Source: Mimachlamys varia
Lineage: Eukaryota > Mollusca > Bivalvia > Pectinida > Pectinidae
Assembly (NCBI GenBank): GCA_947623455.1
Contig: OX392530.1
Span: 35,247,405 to 35,311,404, forward strand
DNA: 64,000 bases
Direction of reading: 5' to 3'
Shown here: in pieces, positions 15,111 to 27,240 of the stretch
How positions within the stretch are numbered: the first letter of the stretch is position 1
Layout of the letters: every line of letters begins with the position of its first letter
Program-made: the position numbers and the translations under genes
Notes under the pieces: model-generated
What the model saw: the letters and a program-made list of their open reading frames with translations, nothing else
Database searches by the model: none
Told to the model about the DNA's origin: nothing

Positions 15111-16470
15111 ACAGTGTGTAGAATCACAGATTGTACTTACACTGGTTACAATACACTGGTTAGAATACACTGGTTCAGTGCACCCCACACTACAGTGTGT
15201 AGAATCATAGACTGTTCTTACTCTGGTTACACTATATGTACACTGATCCAGTCAACCATGCAGTTCAGTATGTAGAATCATAAACTGAACTTACACTGGT
15301 TACACTATATGTACACTGGTCCAGTCAACCGTGCAGTTCAGTATGTAGAATTATAGACTGTTCTTATTCTGGTTACACTATATGTACACTGGTCCAGTCC
15401 ACCCCACACTACAGTGTATAGAATCACACACTGTACTTACACTGGTTTCAATACACTGGTCAGGTTCACCCCACATTACAGTGTGTAGAATCACAGACTG
15501 TACGTACATTGGTTACAATACTCTGGTCCAGTCCACCCCGCACTACAGTGGGTAGAATCACAGACTGTACTTACACTTGTTACAATACACTGGTCAGTCC
15601 ACCCCACACTACAGTGTATAGAATCACAGACTGTTCTTACACTGGTTACAATACATTGGTCAAGTCCACCACGAACCACAGTGTGTATAATCAAAGACTG
15701 TACTTACACTGGTTACAATACACTGGTTAGAATACACTGGTCCAGTCCACCCCACACTACAGTGTATAGAATCACAGACTGTACTTACACTGGTTACAAT
15801 ACACTGGTCAGGTTCACCCAACATTACAGTGTGTAGAATCACAGACTGTACGTACATTGGTTACAATACTCTGGTCCAGTCCACCCCGCACTAAAGTGGG
15901 TAAAAGCACAGACTGTACTTACACTGGTTACAATACACTTGTCCAGTTCACACCGCACTACAGTGTGTAGAATCACAGACTGTACTTACACTGGTTACAA
16001 TACACTTGTCCAGTCCACACCGCACTACAGTGTGTAGAATCACAGATTGTACTTACACTGGTTACAATACACTGGTTACAATACACTGGTTTAGTCCACC
16101 CAACACTACAGTGTGTAGAATCACAGACTGTACTTACAATGGTTGCAATACACTGGTCCAGTCCACCCCGCGCTACAGTGTGGAGAATTACAAACTGTAC
16201 CTACACTGGTTACACTACATGTACACCGGTCTAGTCCACCCCGCACTACATTCGGTAGAATCACAGACTGTACTTACGCTGGTTACAATACACTGGTCGA
16301 GTCCACCCCGCACTACAGTGTGTAGAATCACAGACTGTTCTTACTCTGGTTACACTTTATGTATACTGGTCTAATCAACCCTGCAGTTCAGTATGTAGAA
16401 TCATAGACTGTATTTACACTGGTTACAATACACTGGTCCAGTCCGCCTCGCACTACAGTGTGTATAATCA
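15111..16470. repeat. Higher-order repeat, 1411-bp copy 2
   Basis: This is the second copy of the 1411-bp block. Identity fades near 16470, where this copy continues into a unit order that resembles 0.9-1.5 kb instead. The right boundary is approximate. Confidence 0.8.
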
Positions 16471-19444
16471 CAGACTGTACTTATACTGGTTACAATACAC
16501 TGGTCCAGTCCACCCCGCATTACAGTGTGTTTAATCACAGACTGTACTTACGCTGGTTACAATACACTGGTCCAGTCCACCCCGCACTACAGTGTGTAGA
16601 ATCACAGATTGTACTTACACTGATTACAATACACTGGTTAGAATACACTGGTCCAGTCCAACCCACACTAGAGTGTGTAGAATCCCAGACTGTACTTACT
16701 CTGGTTACACTATATGTATACTGGTCTAATCAACCCCGCAGTTCAGTATGTAGAACTTTGACTGTATTTACACTGGTTACAATACACTGGTCCAGTCCAC
16801 CTCGCAATACAGTGTATAGAATCACAGACTGTACTTACATTGGTTATAATACACTGGTCCAGTCCACCTCGCACTACAGTGTGTATACTCACAGACTGTA
16901 CTTACATTGGTTACAATACACTGGTCCAGTGCCCCTCCCCGCACTACAGTGTGTAGAATCACAGATTGTACTTACACTGGTTAGAATACACTGGTTAGAA
17001 TACACTGGTTCAGTCCACCCCACACTACAGTGTATAGAATCACAGACTGTACTTACACTGATTACAATACACTGGTCAAGTTCACCCAACATTACAGTGT
17101 GTAGAATCACAGACTGTACGTACATTGGTTACAATACTCTGGTCCAGTCCACCCCGCACTAAAGTGGGTAAAAGCAGAGACTGTACTTACACTGGTTACA
17201 ATACACTGGTTTAGTCCACCCCGCAATACAGTGTGTAGAATCACAGACTGTACTTACACTGGTTACAATACACTTGTCCAGTCCACACCGCACTACAGTG
17301 TGTAGAATCACAGACTGTACTTACACTGGTTACAATACACTTGTCCAGTCCACACCACACTACAGTGTGTAGAATCACAGATTGTACTTACACTGGTTAC
17401 AATACACTGGTTACAATTCACTGGTTTAGTCCACCCAACACTACAGTGTGTAGAATCACAGACTGTACTTACAATGGTTGCAATACACTGGTCCAGTCCA
17501 CCCCGCGCTACAGTGTGGAGAATTACAAACTGTACCTACACTGGTTACACTACATGTACACTGGTCTAGTCCACCACGCACTACAGTCGGTAGAATCACA
17601 GACTGTACTTACATTGGTTACAAAGCATTGGTCCAGTCCATCCCGCACTACAGTGTGTAGAATCACAGACTGTACTTACACTGGTTCCAATACACTGGTC
17701 CAGTCCAACCAACACTACAGTGTGTAGAATTACAGACTGTACTTACACTGGTTACAATACACTGGTCCAGTCCACCCTGCACTACAGTGTGTAGAAGCAC
17801 AGACTGTACACTATACTTACACTGGTTACAATACACTGGTCGAGTCCACTCCACACTACAGTGTGTAGAATCACAGACTGTACTTACATTGGTTACAATA
17901 CACTGGTCCAGTCCACCCTGCACTACAGTGTGTAGAACCACAGACTGTACACTGTACTTACACTGGTTACAATACACTGGTCCAGTCCACTCCACACTAC
18001 AATGTGTAGAATCACAGACTGTACTTACACTGGTTACAATACACTGGTTTAGTCCACCCGGCAATACAGTGTGTAGAATCACAGACTGTACTTACACTGG
18101 TTAGAATACACTGGTTCAGTCCATCCCACACTACAGTGTGTAGAATCATAGACTGTTCTTACTCTGGTTACACTACATGTACACTGGTCCAGTCAACCAT
18201 GCAGTTCAGTATGTAGAATCATAAACTGTTCTTATTCTGGTTACACTATATGTACACTGGTCCAGTCAACCGTGCAGTTCAGTATGTAGAATCACACACT
18301 GTACTTACACTGGTTACAATACACTGGTCAGGTTCACCCCACATTACAGTGTGTAGAATCACAGACTGTACGTACATTGGTTACAATACTCTGGTCTAGT
18401 CCACCCCGCACTACAGTGGGTAGAAGCACAGACTGTACTTACACTGGTTACAATACACTGGTTTAGTCCACCCCGCACTACAGTGTGTAGAATCACAGAC
18501 TGTACTTACACTGGTTACAATACACTGGTCCAGTCCATCCCGCACTACACTGTGTAGAATCACAGATGGTACTTACACTGGTTACAATACACTTGTCCAG
18601 TCCACACCGCACTACAGTGTGTAGAATCGCAGACTGTACTTACACTGGTTACAATACACTGGTCCAGTCCACCCCACACTACAGTGTGTAGAAGCACAGA
18701 CTGTACTTACACTGGTTACAATACACTGGTCCAGTCCACCCAACACTACAGTGTGTAGAATCACAGACTGTACTTATTCTGGTCACCATACACTGGCCCA
18801 GTCAACCCGGTGCTACAGTGTGTACAATCACAGACGGTACTTACATTGATTACAGTACACTGGTCCAGTCCACAACGCACTACAGTGTGTAGAATCACAG
18901 ACTGTACTTACAATGGTTGCAATACACTGGTCCAGTCCACCCCGCACTACAGTGTGTAGAATCACATACTGTACTTAGCTGGTTGCAATACACTGGTCCA
19001 GTCCACCCCACACTACAGTTTGTAGAAGCACAGACTGTACTTACACTGGTCACAATACACTGGTCCATTCCACCCCGCACTACAGTTTGTAGAATCACAG
19101 ACTATATTTACAATGGTTACAATACACTGGTCCAGTCCACCCCGCACTGCAGTGTGTAGAATCAGACTGTACTTACACTGGTTACAATACACTGGTCCAG
19201 TCCACCTCGCCCTACAGGATGTAGAATCACAGATCGAACTTACACTGGTTACAATACACTGGTCCAGTCTACCCCACACTACAGTGTTTAGAATCACAGA
19301 CTGTACTTACATTGGTTACAATACACTGGTCCAGTCTACCCCACACTACAGTGTTTAGAATCACAGACTGTACTTACATTGGTTACAATACTCTGGTCCG
19401 GTCCACCCTGCACTACAGTGTGTAGAATCACAGACTGTACTTAC

Positions 19445-19582
19445 ATTGGTTACAATACTCTGGTCCGGTCCACCCTGCACTACAGTGTGTAGAATCACAG
19501 ACTCCGTTGTCAGGGTTACAACCGTGTTTACAGTTGGTACAACTGTGTTGACACTGGTCACCATACTTATATGTAAAGCAAC
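19445..19582 (-). CDS. Gene A exon 4: EGF-like module that seeded the satellite
   Basis: A 138-bp phase 1-1 exon, with acceptor CTTGCCAG before GTTGCTTTAC. It encodes a cysteine-rich EGF-like module running from GCFTYKYGDQC through CKHGCNPDNGVC to CDSTHCSAGWTGPEYCNQ. The donor is AAT|GTAAGT at 19444. Its last ~55 bp and the donor are the source sequence of the adjoining array. Confidence 0.85.
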
Positions 19583-22500
19583 CTGGCAAGTTAATTGTCT
19601 AAGCTGACTTTATATTATTCACAAACATTTTGAAAAAAATATATATACATTTCTAAAATGACATTCAAATGTATTAAAATAACCAATCAATGATTTAATG
19701 TGACGTTCCGATGACTAGTTCGTTGTATACCTTTTCACCTTCATCAGACAAATGACCAGCAAAGCCTATGCAAACTAAGGGGTACATTTTGTACGAGTTG
19801 GTAATCGTTCGTTACGTCTACGCTGTTAGGCGTATGTACAATAGTAAAGTTCGCCCGATCAGAAAAGAAACAGGCGAATTGGAATCTAAGATATACAAAT
19901 CAGCAATCACAAACCATGCCATACAGAGAAAGTATGTGATTGACTGGGAAAATGCCAAAGTGATAGGCAGAGAGCAATCTGCTAAAGCGGCAGATAGAAG
20001 AGGCCATCCAGATACGCCGCAGTCGACCGGTTCTAAATCGAGAAGAGTGGGCTTACAGACTCTCTCATATATAAGACCAAGTAGTAAACAAGGCGTAGCT
20101 GAATCGAGTTACTTCGGTACAATAATTTTAATTTGTCATTACCGATTCATAAACAATTTAAACCGTATGCATACGCTTTGCTCGTCATTTGTCTGATGAA
20201 GGTGACAGGGTACACAATAATTATAAAATTTTATATTTGTACCAGGGAAATTTTCCCACTTGATGAAATAAATAAATAATAAATATGAGCGACGGTATCA
20301 TTTACAAAATAGATTACATTCCAAGCAAGTTGAAAGTGAGCCTGGGAAGCTCATACCCTTATGTTGTATGACAGTAATAAGTTGTTTCTTATTCTTATTC
20401 TCAGTCATCTTCTACGTTAAGTAACGCATCAAATACACTATTACCATACACGTCCACCTCACACACGTCCATATAAGCTGTGTCTGGTGGTGTCCTGGTG
20501 ATGATGATTATCACTCTCTGACCGGTTACGTTACACGAGGTGATGTTTTGAGTGACGTTAGGTGTACCGGCGTCCACATCCTCGTAACATTTGTTACCAG
20601 ACGGTATACCTGTATCGTTTGATATCCACAAGGCAAAGCCATCGGCACGATCTGTTGATGAGAAACGTAAGATACAAAATACAAGAGTCAAAATGAAAGA
20701 CCAAACTTGAACACAATTATGTATACCTTTGTACGTAATACTGTCTTTGTTTTACCTTGGATGATATTCCGGTCTAGTACATTGTAAATTTTAACCTTCA
20801 CAACTGACAAACAACTTCATTAATACTTGACATGATAAACATTTAATATTGCATCTTGTAATATAGATTGGAGTATGTAGTGTAACTAGTTATGTATTGT
20901 ATGTATCGCTGACAGAAAGACAGAAAAGTAGTTGGAAGATTTTCACTTTAACTACATAACAGGTATATGAAAGTTTGTATTGCCTTTAGCTAAGAAGGTA
21001 ATGAATGAGATACACTGTATCACATGACATTTGTATGATGGTCTCCTTTTAACCCAGTGTCAATCTGGATGATATTCATAACAGTATAGATACAGTCCAG
21101 ACCACCGGATAATACTATGACGTCAAGGTGGCTCCATGTTAACCTACAATACGTCAACACATATAACGACGCCTCCGATCATACATATTATAACTACCGG
21201 TATGTTAACATAAAAGAGAAAAAAACTAAGAAATAATTGCTTTGATAATGTATTAAATACTATCTGAATGTTTAGATATCCATTGGACATTTATTATATT
21301 GTATTTAAGTTTATGTATATACAATCGGTATTCAGATAATTAGAATGACGTTTTATGACGTCCTGATATCCTATTCATCCGTCACCCAGATTGCATTAAA
21401 ATTAACATTGAATATAATGTGCCATTTATTATGATCAATATTTAAATACATGTACATACTTTCTAAATATAAGCTTTATAAATCACGCTATAAGTTATTG
21501 GTATCCCCCGTAGATATTGCTTCGGCGAGCGAAATGTAAATTGTTTACGTCGGTCATACCAGCCCAGTGAAGCTTGTGTTGATTTGGTGTACCTGACATG
21601 CTGACTTTAGATAATTGTCTTATTTCTTTGTTTGTGTTGATTTAGTGTACCTGACATGCTGACTTTAAATAATTGTCTTATTTCTTTGTTTGTGCTGTGT
21701 ATTGAAAAGTAGTGACAACTCCAATCGGTTCTCCTAACAAATGTTGTCATCTAATGTGACGATGGTCACTTTCCTGAACCTCTAACTACATTATGTAAGA
21801 ATGTCAATTGTTTTCATACAACGACACTGAAAACTAGTTACCATACAATTACGGTTAATCCGTTAAAAACGATAGTTGATGAAGAAGTTGGATAATCATT
21901 ATTGTCACATTGTATATGTTTTATAGAGTTGTTATTATGCTGTCTTTTTTCCGTTATAAAGTCACGGATTCTTGCGACTCCCAGGGAAAATCTGCTGACA
22001 ACTATTGTAAAGCAACAGGCAATTGTAGTGTATGGCGTGTTTGCTAACTCTTGGTTTCATGCGGTTAGAAAAAACATCAAAACACGTGCTGTACCTTAAA
22101 TCAGTCACAACATACAACGAAAGTGAATTATGATCACACAATATGTTACATGGCACTTAAAGTATCACTTTTGGTGCAATGACATAATTGCCCACTTCAC
22201 AAAGATATAACCCTCGATTCGTACATGTAGTGCCAAAGTCTAAACCATTTTTTTGTATATATTTCAGTATAGTTGTCAGTGTCAACTACATTTCCTATAG
22301 ATTCAGTACTTATTCAGTCTATAGTTCCCATATGGTCCTGTTTTACGTTGTATCAGCAATTTAAAATTATTTACGATATTTGTAATAATTACAGACTCTC
22401 CGAATCCGAGTTCAATACAGGGAAATTTGTAGGACCGGGTACATTTGTACGTGTAAAGACATAGCTTAGCGGTAACGTAGCAGTGTACAGCGGCTTGTAA

Positions 22501-25500
22501 TGGGGTTCCAAGCGTGAAATACAGTTTGTTGTAAGTGCAATAGCATTCCTTCATGTATATCCCATATGCATGTTATATATGCCCTGAATTCTGTTGCGTT
22601 TGCATTTAATCCTATACATGAATATCATATTGTAGACCAATGCGTACGACTCATACCGTCAATACAACGTATATATACACCGTGTATGGCACAATCCGGA
22701 AATAGCTACTTTTCCTCTCTGTTCGGCCTGATCGGAGACCTGGACACGATAATAACAACGTCTATTTTTTAGTGTTACAGTGTATACAAACATATTTCAA
22801 GTTGCCTCGTAATTCAACACTTTACCAAACTATTTAAAACATAAAGGATTACTTGGTAAGCGCTTTTAATTAAATAACAGATAATCACATTGGTTACTTC
22901 GTACCTGATAAATCTGACCTGCATTCACGTTCAATGATGAATTATATGATTTTATTGATCCTTCTTTGCCAAATTTTTATTTGTTATATCATCTATGTTA
23001 GTTCCTCAGGCAGAATGCAAAATATTTTGTTGATTGAACTGTTAATAGTACGTCAAATTTAATCAAACAATTTCCGCTGGTGTACAGGGGCTAGTAAAAA
23101 AAACAGAATGAGGTTTTTCACTGTACGGGGGATATGTATACCATCATTTATATGATTTATATGATATAACTTATTGTCTGTAAAAAGGATATTTTGAAGC
23201 ACAGGAGCACTATATATAATATTGCTTTGTAGTTTGAGTTTCCTGTTTATCCTGCATGTGACTTATTGTCAATCTGATTGAAATAGCGATCCTAATTGTA
23301 TCTCCGTTATTCTCCGCATACAGCTTCCATAAGGGGTCACATCCTGGTGACCTTGTCCATTAACCAATCGAATACCGCTTACTGGTCGACGACAAAAGTT
23401 GTATAATTGAAATGACTTAGTGCAGATTGCATCGTCAATTAGATAATCCGCATTGAATATGAAAAACAGAAGGTTCAGAGGTCATCAGAACATGACCTCT
23501 TTTGAGATATATTCAGATCCTTATATAACGGAGTGAGAATAACGATCTGCTTTTTAATCAGACTAACTTATTGCCTACTTATAGTGACCTGCGTAATGTG
23601 TGTGTAAATAGTAACGATGACGCACGGTGTTATGTATAATATTTCTCAACAAACTGTCATTGGTTGCAAAATCCCGTTTGACTTTTTATGAATAGTTATG
23701 ATTCTCTTTCTATTAAGTCATACAAAAGGGGATAGCATAGAATAGCATACAGCATATAATAAGCTCGTGAAGTCGACAACAGAGCTTATTGGAATATTTT
23801 TATTATACCCATATTACCTGGTCATAAGTAATGTCGCACCTTATCTCTCCCCTATTTAGTTAAGTGTATTTCGACCAATTTTGAAATAGTCATCATACAA
23901 TAACTGCTTGACACATTTCCATTATTTTTTTGTTGTCAATTTTATGCTGATTGTAGTTTCCAAAACATATTTTAATGCAAATGTAGACCGTGGGCTATGT
24001 TGTTGATGTGTTTAAAGGAGAAATGACATCTGTAAACGTCTCACCTGACGTCAGTGTTAATTTCATGGGAATGAGCTTAAGATTTGAAACCATAAAAACA
24101 ATATTTTTGGCTGTTCGGGCTATACAAAGGAGCAACGAACGGACAATACCACAGTGAATACTCAAGAAATGCGGTATATCTCAGGTCATAAAGAGGAGCC
24201 AGGTACAATGTTTAAATCTGTCTTGATGTGTCAACAACATAAACAAATTCGGAGATTGTTTGTTATATAGTAATCACTTTGTCTGTGCATCCAGCCCGTG
24301 GGTCTGGACATTGTGTACAACATATATTTAAAAACATGGTCAGATTTGGTTAACATTCACACCATAGCATCACACGTTCAAGGTCTACACCTTATTCATT
24401 GTTGGTTGTCATTGGTAAAAGATAAAGGTCAAATATCGCCGTTGATCATTTTTATACTAAAAGGTTGTGCAAAAGATATTTTATGAACTTCTTGACATAG
24501 CTTGATGTTCTCAGAATATCGCATAGCTGATGTGGTAAAGTCAAGATTAACAACAACAGTAGAAAACAGATTGTTCAATAGAGAAACGTAATTATTCCTC
24601 GATCAGATTATGTTCGGTAAAGCTTGTAATAATAATTAAAATAATAAACTTTATTTATTGAGGATAAAAAACCTGTTTAGCAAAGCTAATCTTCCACAAG
24701 GTCCTCTTGTTAGTAAAAGGATTAGTTAAAACAATAATCATTACAGTTAAGATAGCCGAAATATTTGTGTGGCATGCTAAACTACCATAATTAAATTAAA
24801 TACATCATTTAAAGGATCATTTACACAATATCATTTAAAATATCACAGAAATAAAAAGATAAAATATGGTACTCGTATTATTATCACAACACAAGTATAC
24901 ATGTACAATAAAGTTAAATTAATATAATTTCAATTATTTAAATTACTGCAGTTATAATTAGACTAAGTATTCAATATACAAGTAAAGGGTCATTTACACA
25001 ATTTCATTAAAATTATCACAGAAGCAAAGATTTACTATTCCAAGCTTAACCAAATGTCTAATTTACATATATGCTAATGTAGCAAAAAATAAAAATTGAC
25101 AGTATATACGCTAGTATAGCATTATATATATATAAAACAGAAAGCAATATTTAAGAGGTTTCTTTGATAAAAATAAATGTATTCAAACTGCATATTGTTT
25201 CCAGCCATTTTTTGTTTAAACCTTGGAAGGGGGGATGCAAGTCTAACTTCAACTGGTAGGTTGTTCCAAATTTGGCTCCCTTCTACTACAAACTGCTTTG
25301 AATAAAATAGAAAGTGCGGTGTCTTGGAACTTGTATAAACTTTTGAGAAGCAGATCTTGTACGACTGTTGTCAGAGAAATCAAATTGTCTTGCCAGGTAT
25401 TCAGGTACAAGATTATTGACACATTTATACACCATTACACCTCTTTTAAATTTCAAATAGTCACTGATTGGTACCCATCTCAGAGTAAACAATTCTGCAG

Positions 25501-27108
25501 ATAGGGTGTCAAATGGAGCATCCAATAGCAAGGTCTGACTGCAACTTTTCTTGAATAACATGAATAGTTGAGCCAGATGAACTTAAAGTTGAGTCGTCGG
25601 CATACATATCAATGGAAGACTGAAGTTTAAGTGGAAGATCATTTATGAAAATGAGAAAAATGAGGGGACCCAATATTGACCCCTGAGGTACACCATGTGT
25701 AATAGGCTTACTGCCACAGATTTTACTAGATACACAAACGTTTTGAAATCGATCCGAAATGTAGGAATTAAACCAACTCAAAGATGTGCAATCATATTCA
25801 TATAAAGCTAACTTTCGAATAAGGACTTCATGATTGACCATATCAAATGCTGTTTCTGAAATCTATAAATACCACACCATTGATATTTCTTTTGTCAATT
25901 TCTTTTGCCCTATTATTGACAATGCTGAGAAGGGTAGTTTCACAAGAGTAATGTTTACGAAATCCAGATTGTGAGGCAACTAATAAATTATGTTGATTTA
26001 AAAAAAGCATTAGGAAAACTACCGTGTGTATTACTTCTTTGACCTACAACGTTTATATATATATATATATATAAATGTATTGATTATGTACATGTATCAG
26101 CGAATTACATGCAAACGTGTGATACAAAGTGTCAATATTATTGAAGTTACCTTGATTAATAGCACGTGTAATTAATTTGATAATACACATAATTGTATTG
26201 ATTTTGATACGTAGTAAACATATATACCATCGTATAGGAACACTGAGGGATGATTAACAAATTGATGAGGTAAATGCATTTATCATATTTGGTCGTGCTC
26301 GTCCAAATTACAGGTAGAGGCACGCATTAACCAATGACTCACCTGGACTTCGAAATACGATGTCGATTTTCTGTATTCTTGCCCTCGAAGGTAATGTTCC
26401 TCTCCACCAAACACTAGTTGCACCAATAGAGGCCATACACACATTTTTAGCAAAAGGGCCGTAGACTCCATCTGTTGTACCGGACACTGGGAAATCTGTA
26501 CTCGTAATCTTTGTTGCATCAAGTGCCAACTGACTCTTCAGGTTGACTTCAAGTGTGAAAATGACAGCATACATATCTTGATTTATATTACATAATTATA
26601 CGATTATATGTTTCACAAGGTACTCTATGTCACAGTTTCGATAATCTGTTGCTAAACTGTATATAAAAATATATAAGTCATTGCTTGGTTACATCGCAGT
26701 AATTTTCCCGAAAAGTTGCCTCTAAACCGCTACATAGGAACAAGATATGAGACGATTTATATTTTTGTGCTTTTTCATAACAAAATTCAATACATGTAAC
26801 ATGTAACTTCAAACGAGAGCACCAATGATATGTTTGATATATCAGTATTTCCTTTTCTGAAATACTTACTTAATAAACTCATCACGACCACAGCCGAAAC
26901 GAAGTCCATACTTCAGGTAACTTGTGTTCCGTTTTTGTATGATCAAACATACCAACATGAAATGAACCTCATTCTTACTAAGTCATGACTGACACTCAAA
27001 ACTTTAAACAGTAAACAATGTAAACTTACTACTCGTTTGAATCCCTGGAAACAAACTCAACAGAAGTGTCCCAAACACTAGGAACAAAGCTCCTACAGGC
27101 CTCTCCAT
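19445..27108 (-). CDS. Gene A: lectin-like/EGF receptor, 5' part (exons 1-4)
   Basis: Paralogue of gene B, partial because it runs off the left edge. Exons by spliced reading on the minus strand: 27030-27108, 26343-26546, 20445-20651 and 19445-19582. All junctions are phase 1. Together they encode about 209 residues: a signal peptide starting MERPVGALFLVFG, a two-exon FTP / F5/8C-like domain, and one EGF-like module rich in cysteines. Exons are bounded by AG and by GTAAGT, GTGAGT or GTAATA. By homology to gene B, further EGF exons, a membrane helix and a tail should follow, but only after more than 19 kb of satellite. Reading through the first donor meets a stop after CKYSL, which would leave a short secreted protein. 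The start was chosen for its signal peptide and its match to gene B. Which ligand it binds is unknown. Confidence 0.8.
19724..20214 (+). mobile_element. 491-bp inverted-repeat-flanked retroelement fragment with an open frame
   Basis: Two nearly identical ~52-bp inverted repeats, both containing CTTCATCAGACAAATGAC, bound the segment. Between them a plus-strand frame of 142 codons (19768-20196) includes KSAITNHAIQRKYVIDWENA. That phrase resembles the C-terminal endonuclease-side region of Penelope-like or related retroelements, from memory of family style only. I saw no equivalent at the matching place in gene B's intron, so it probably inserted after the duplication. It could instead be a different DNA element carrying retroelement sequence. 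Confidence 0.5.
20445..20651 (-). CDS. Gene A exon 3: second half of FTP-like domain
   Basis: A 207-bp phase 1-1 exon encoding RADGFALWISNDTGIPSG and then a stretch ending CEVDVYG. The CEV.VYG ending is typical of the last strand of F-type lectin / F5/8C-like domains. It has two NxT/S sites and differs from gene B's exon at about a dozen residues. Confidence 0.85.
20652..24629 (-). other. Gene A intron 2, duplicated then unmatched AT-rich DNA
   Basis: From the exon to about 22800 the sequence is collinear with gene B's intron (38906 to about 40940). A matching pair is the block at 21960-22160 with 40230-40430. From about 22800 to 24630 there is no counterpart in gene B, and I see no gene, RNA or clear repeat in that part. 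Short open frames here lack splice or domain support. Confidence 0.6.
24630..26030 (-). mobile_element. Dead non-LTR (LINE) retrotransposon, 5'-truncated
   Basis: The minus strand encodes reverse-transcriptase motifs: SGFRKHYSCETT, VFIDF, then GVPQGSILGPLIFLIFINDL and MYADDST. A C-terminal region follows with DAPFDTLSAELFTLRWVPI and VYKCVNNLVPEYL. Frameshifts break it near 25850, between the RT core and the C-terminal part at about 25510-25560, and near 25290. The 3' end falls at about 24630-24660 in an AATAAATAAAG / TAA-rich tail. It lies inside gene A's intron 2, has no match in gene B, and is oriented like the host gene. Confidence 0.85.
26343..26546 (-). CDS. Gene A exon 2: first half of FTP-like domain
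   Basis: A 204-bp phase 1-1 exon encoding GTTDGVYGPFAKNVCMAS, then VWWRGTLPSRARIQKIDIVF. The WWR followed by a strand is the usual lectin-like jelly-roll signature. The donor is CCAG|GTGAGT. It is 3 bp longer than the gene B exon. Confidence 0.85.
27030..27108 (-). CDS. Gene A exon 1: start codon and signal peptide
   Basis: Encodes a 26-residue hydrophobic leader, MERPVGALFLVFGTLLLSLF then PGIQTS, ending in phase 1 at GTAAGT. The ATG is shared with gene B at the same spacing from conserved 5' flank, which supports the start. Confidence 0.85.
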
Positions 27109-27240
27109 TTCTTGCGATTATATATCACTAACAGTGGTTAAAAAACAAAACTCCTGTCCCGATAGAATGACCATACCATTTGGTCGTACGTATACACCAG
27201 CACTACACCTAGTGTAACAGATTCTGACCAGGAAGTAGTC
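27109..27240 (-). promoter_or_regulatory. Conserved 5' flank of gene A with ETS-like site
   Basis: This stretch is collinear with 45271-45395 upstream of gene B. It keeps CAGGAAGT (27229-27236), a consensus ETS-factor site, and the blocks AAATGGTATGGTCATT and CACTAGGTGTAGTG on the minus strand. Conservation may only reflect recent duplication. No TATA box was assigned. Confidence 0.35.

Larger units (their letters stand above)
1..19504. repeat. Giant ~67-bp tandem array derived from an EGF exon / splice-donor junction
   Basis: The whole stretch is head-to-tail copies of a unit of about 67 bp (roughly 290 copies estimated from length), ending in the EGF-like exon of gene A and open at the left edge. 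Read on the minus strand, a typical unit encodes CDSTHCSAGWTGPVYCNQ and runs straight into the splice donor GTAAGTACAGTC. It is therefore a copy of the exon's 3' end plus the first bases of the following intron. Because 67 is 3n+1, the frame shifts at every unit. One frame carries stops, so open frames spanning two or more units are by-products. Variants include units with an extra CACTGTA-like 7 bp and units with ACTATATGTAC in place of the usual spacer. I see no unique sequence inside the array. It occupies the intron after exon 4 of gene A. Confidence 0.95.

Noticed and set aside
16458..17162. Long open frame (234 codons) in the left array, and similar ones at 221-847 and 14595-14963
   Set aside because: They are chance frames of a 3n+1 tandem repeat, on the strand opposite to the exon from which the repeat derives, with no start context, domain or splice support.
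1..19504. CRISPR-like look of regularly repeated units
   Set aside because: Repeats are directly contiguous with no unique spacers, the genome is eukaryotic with spliced genes, and the unit is explained by the EGF exon.
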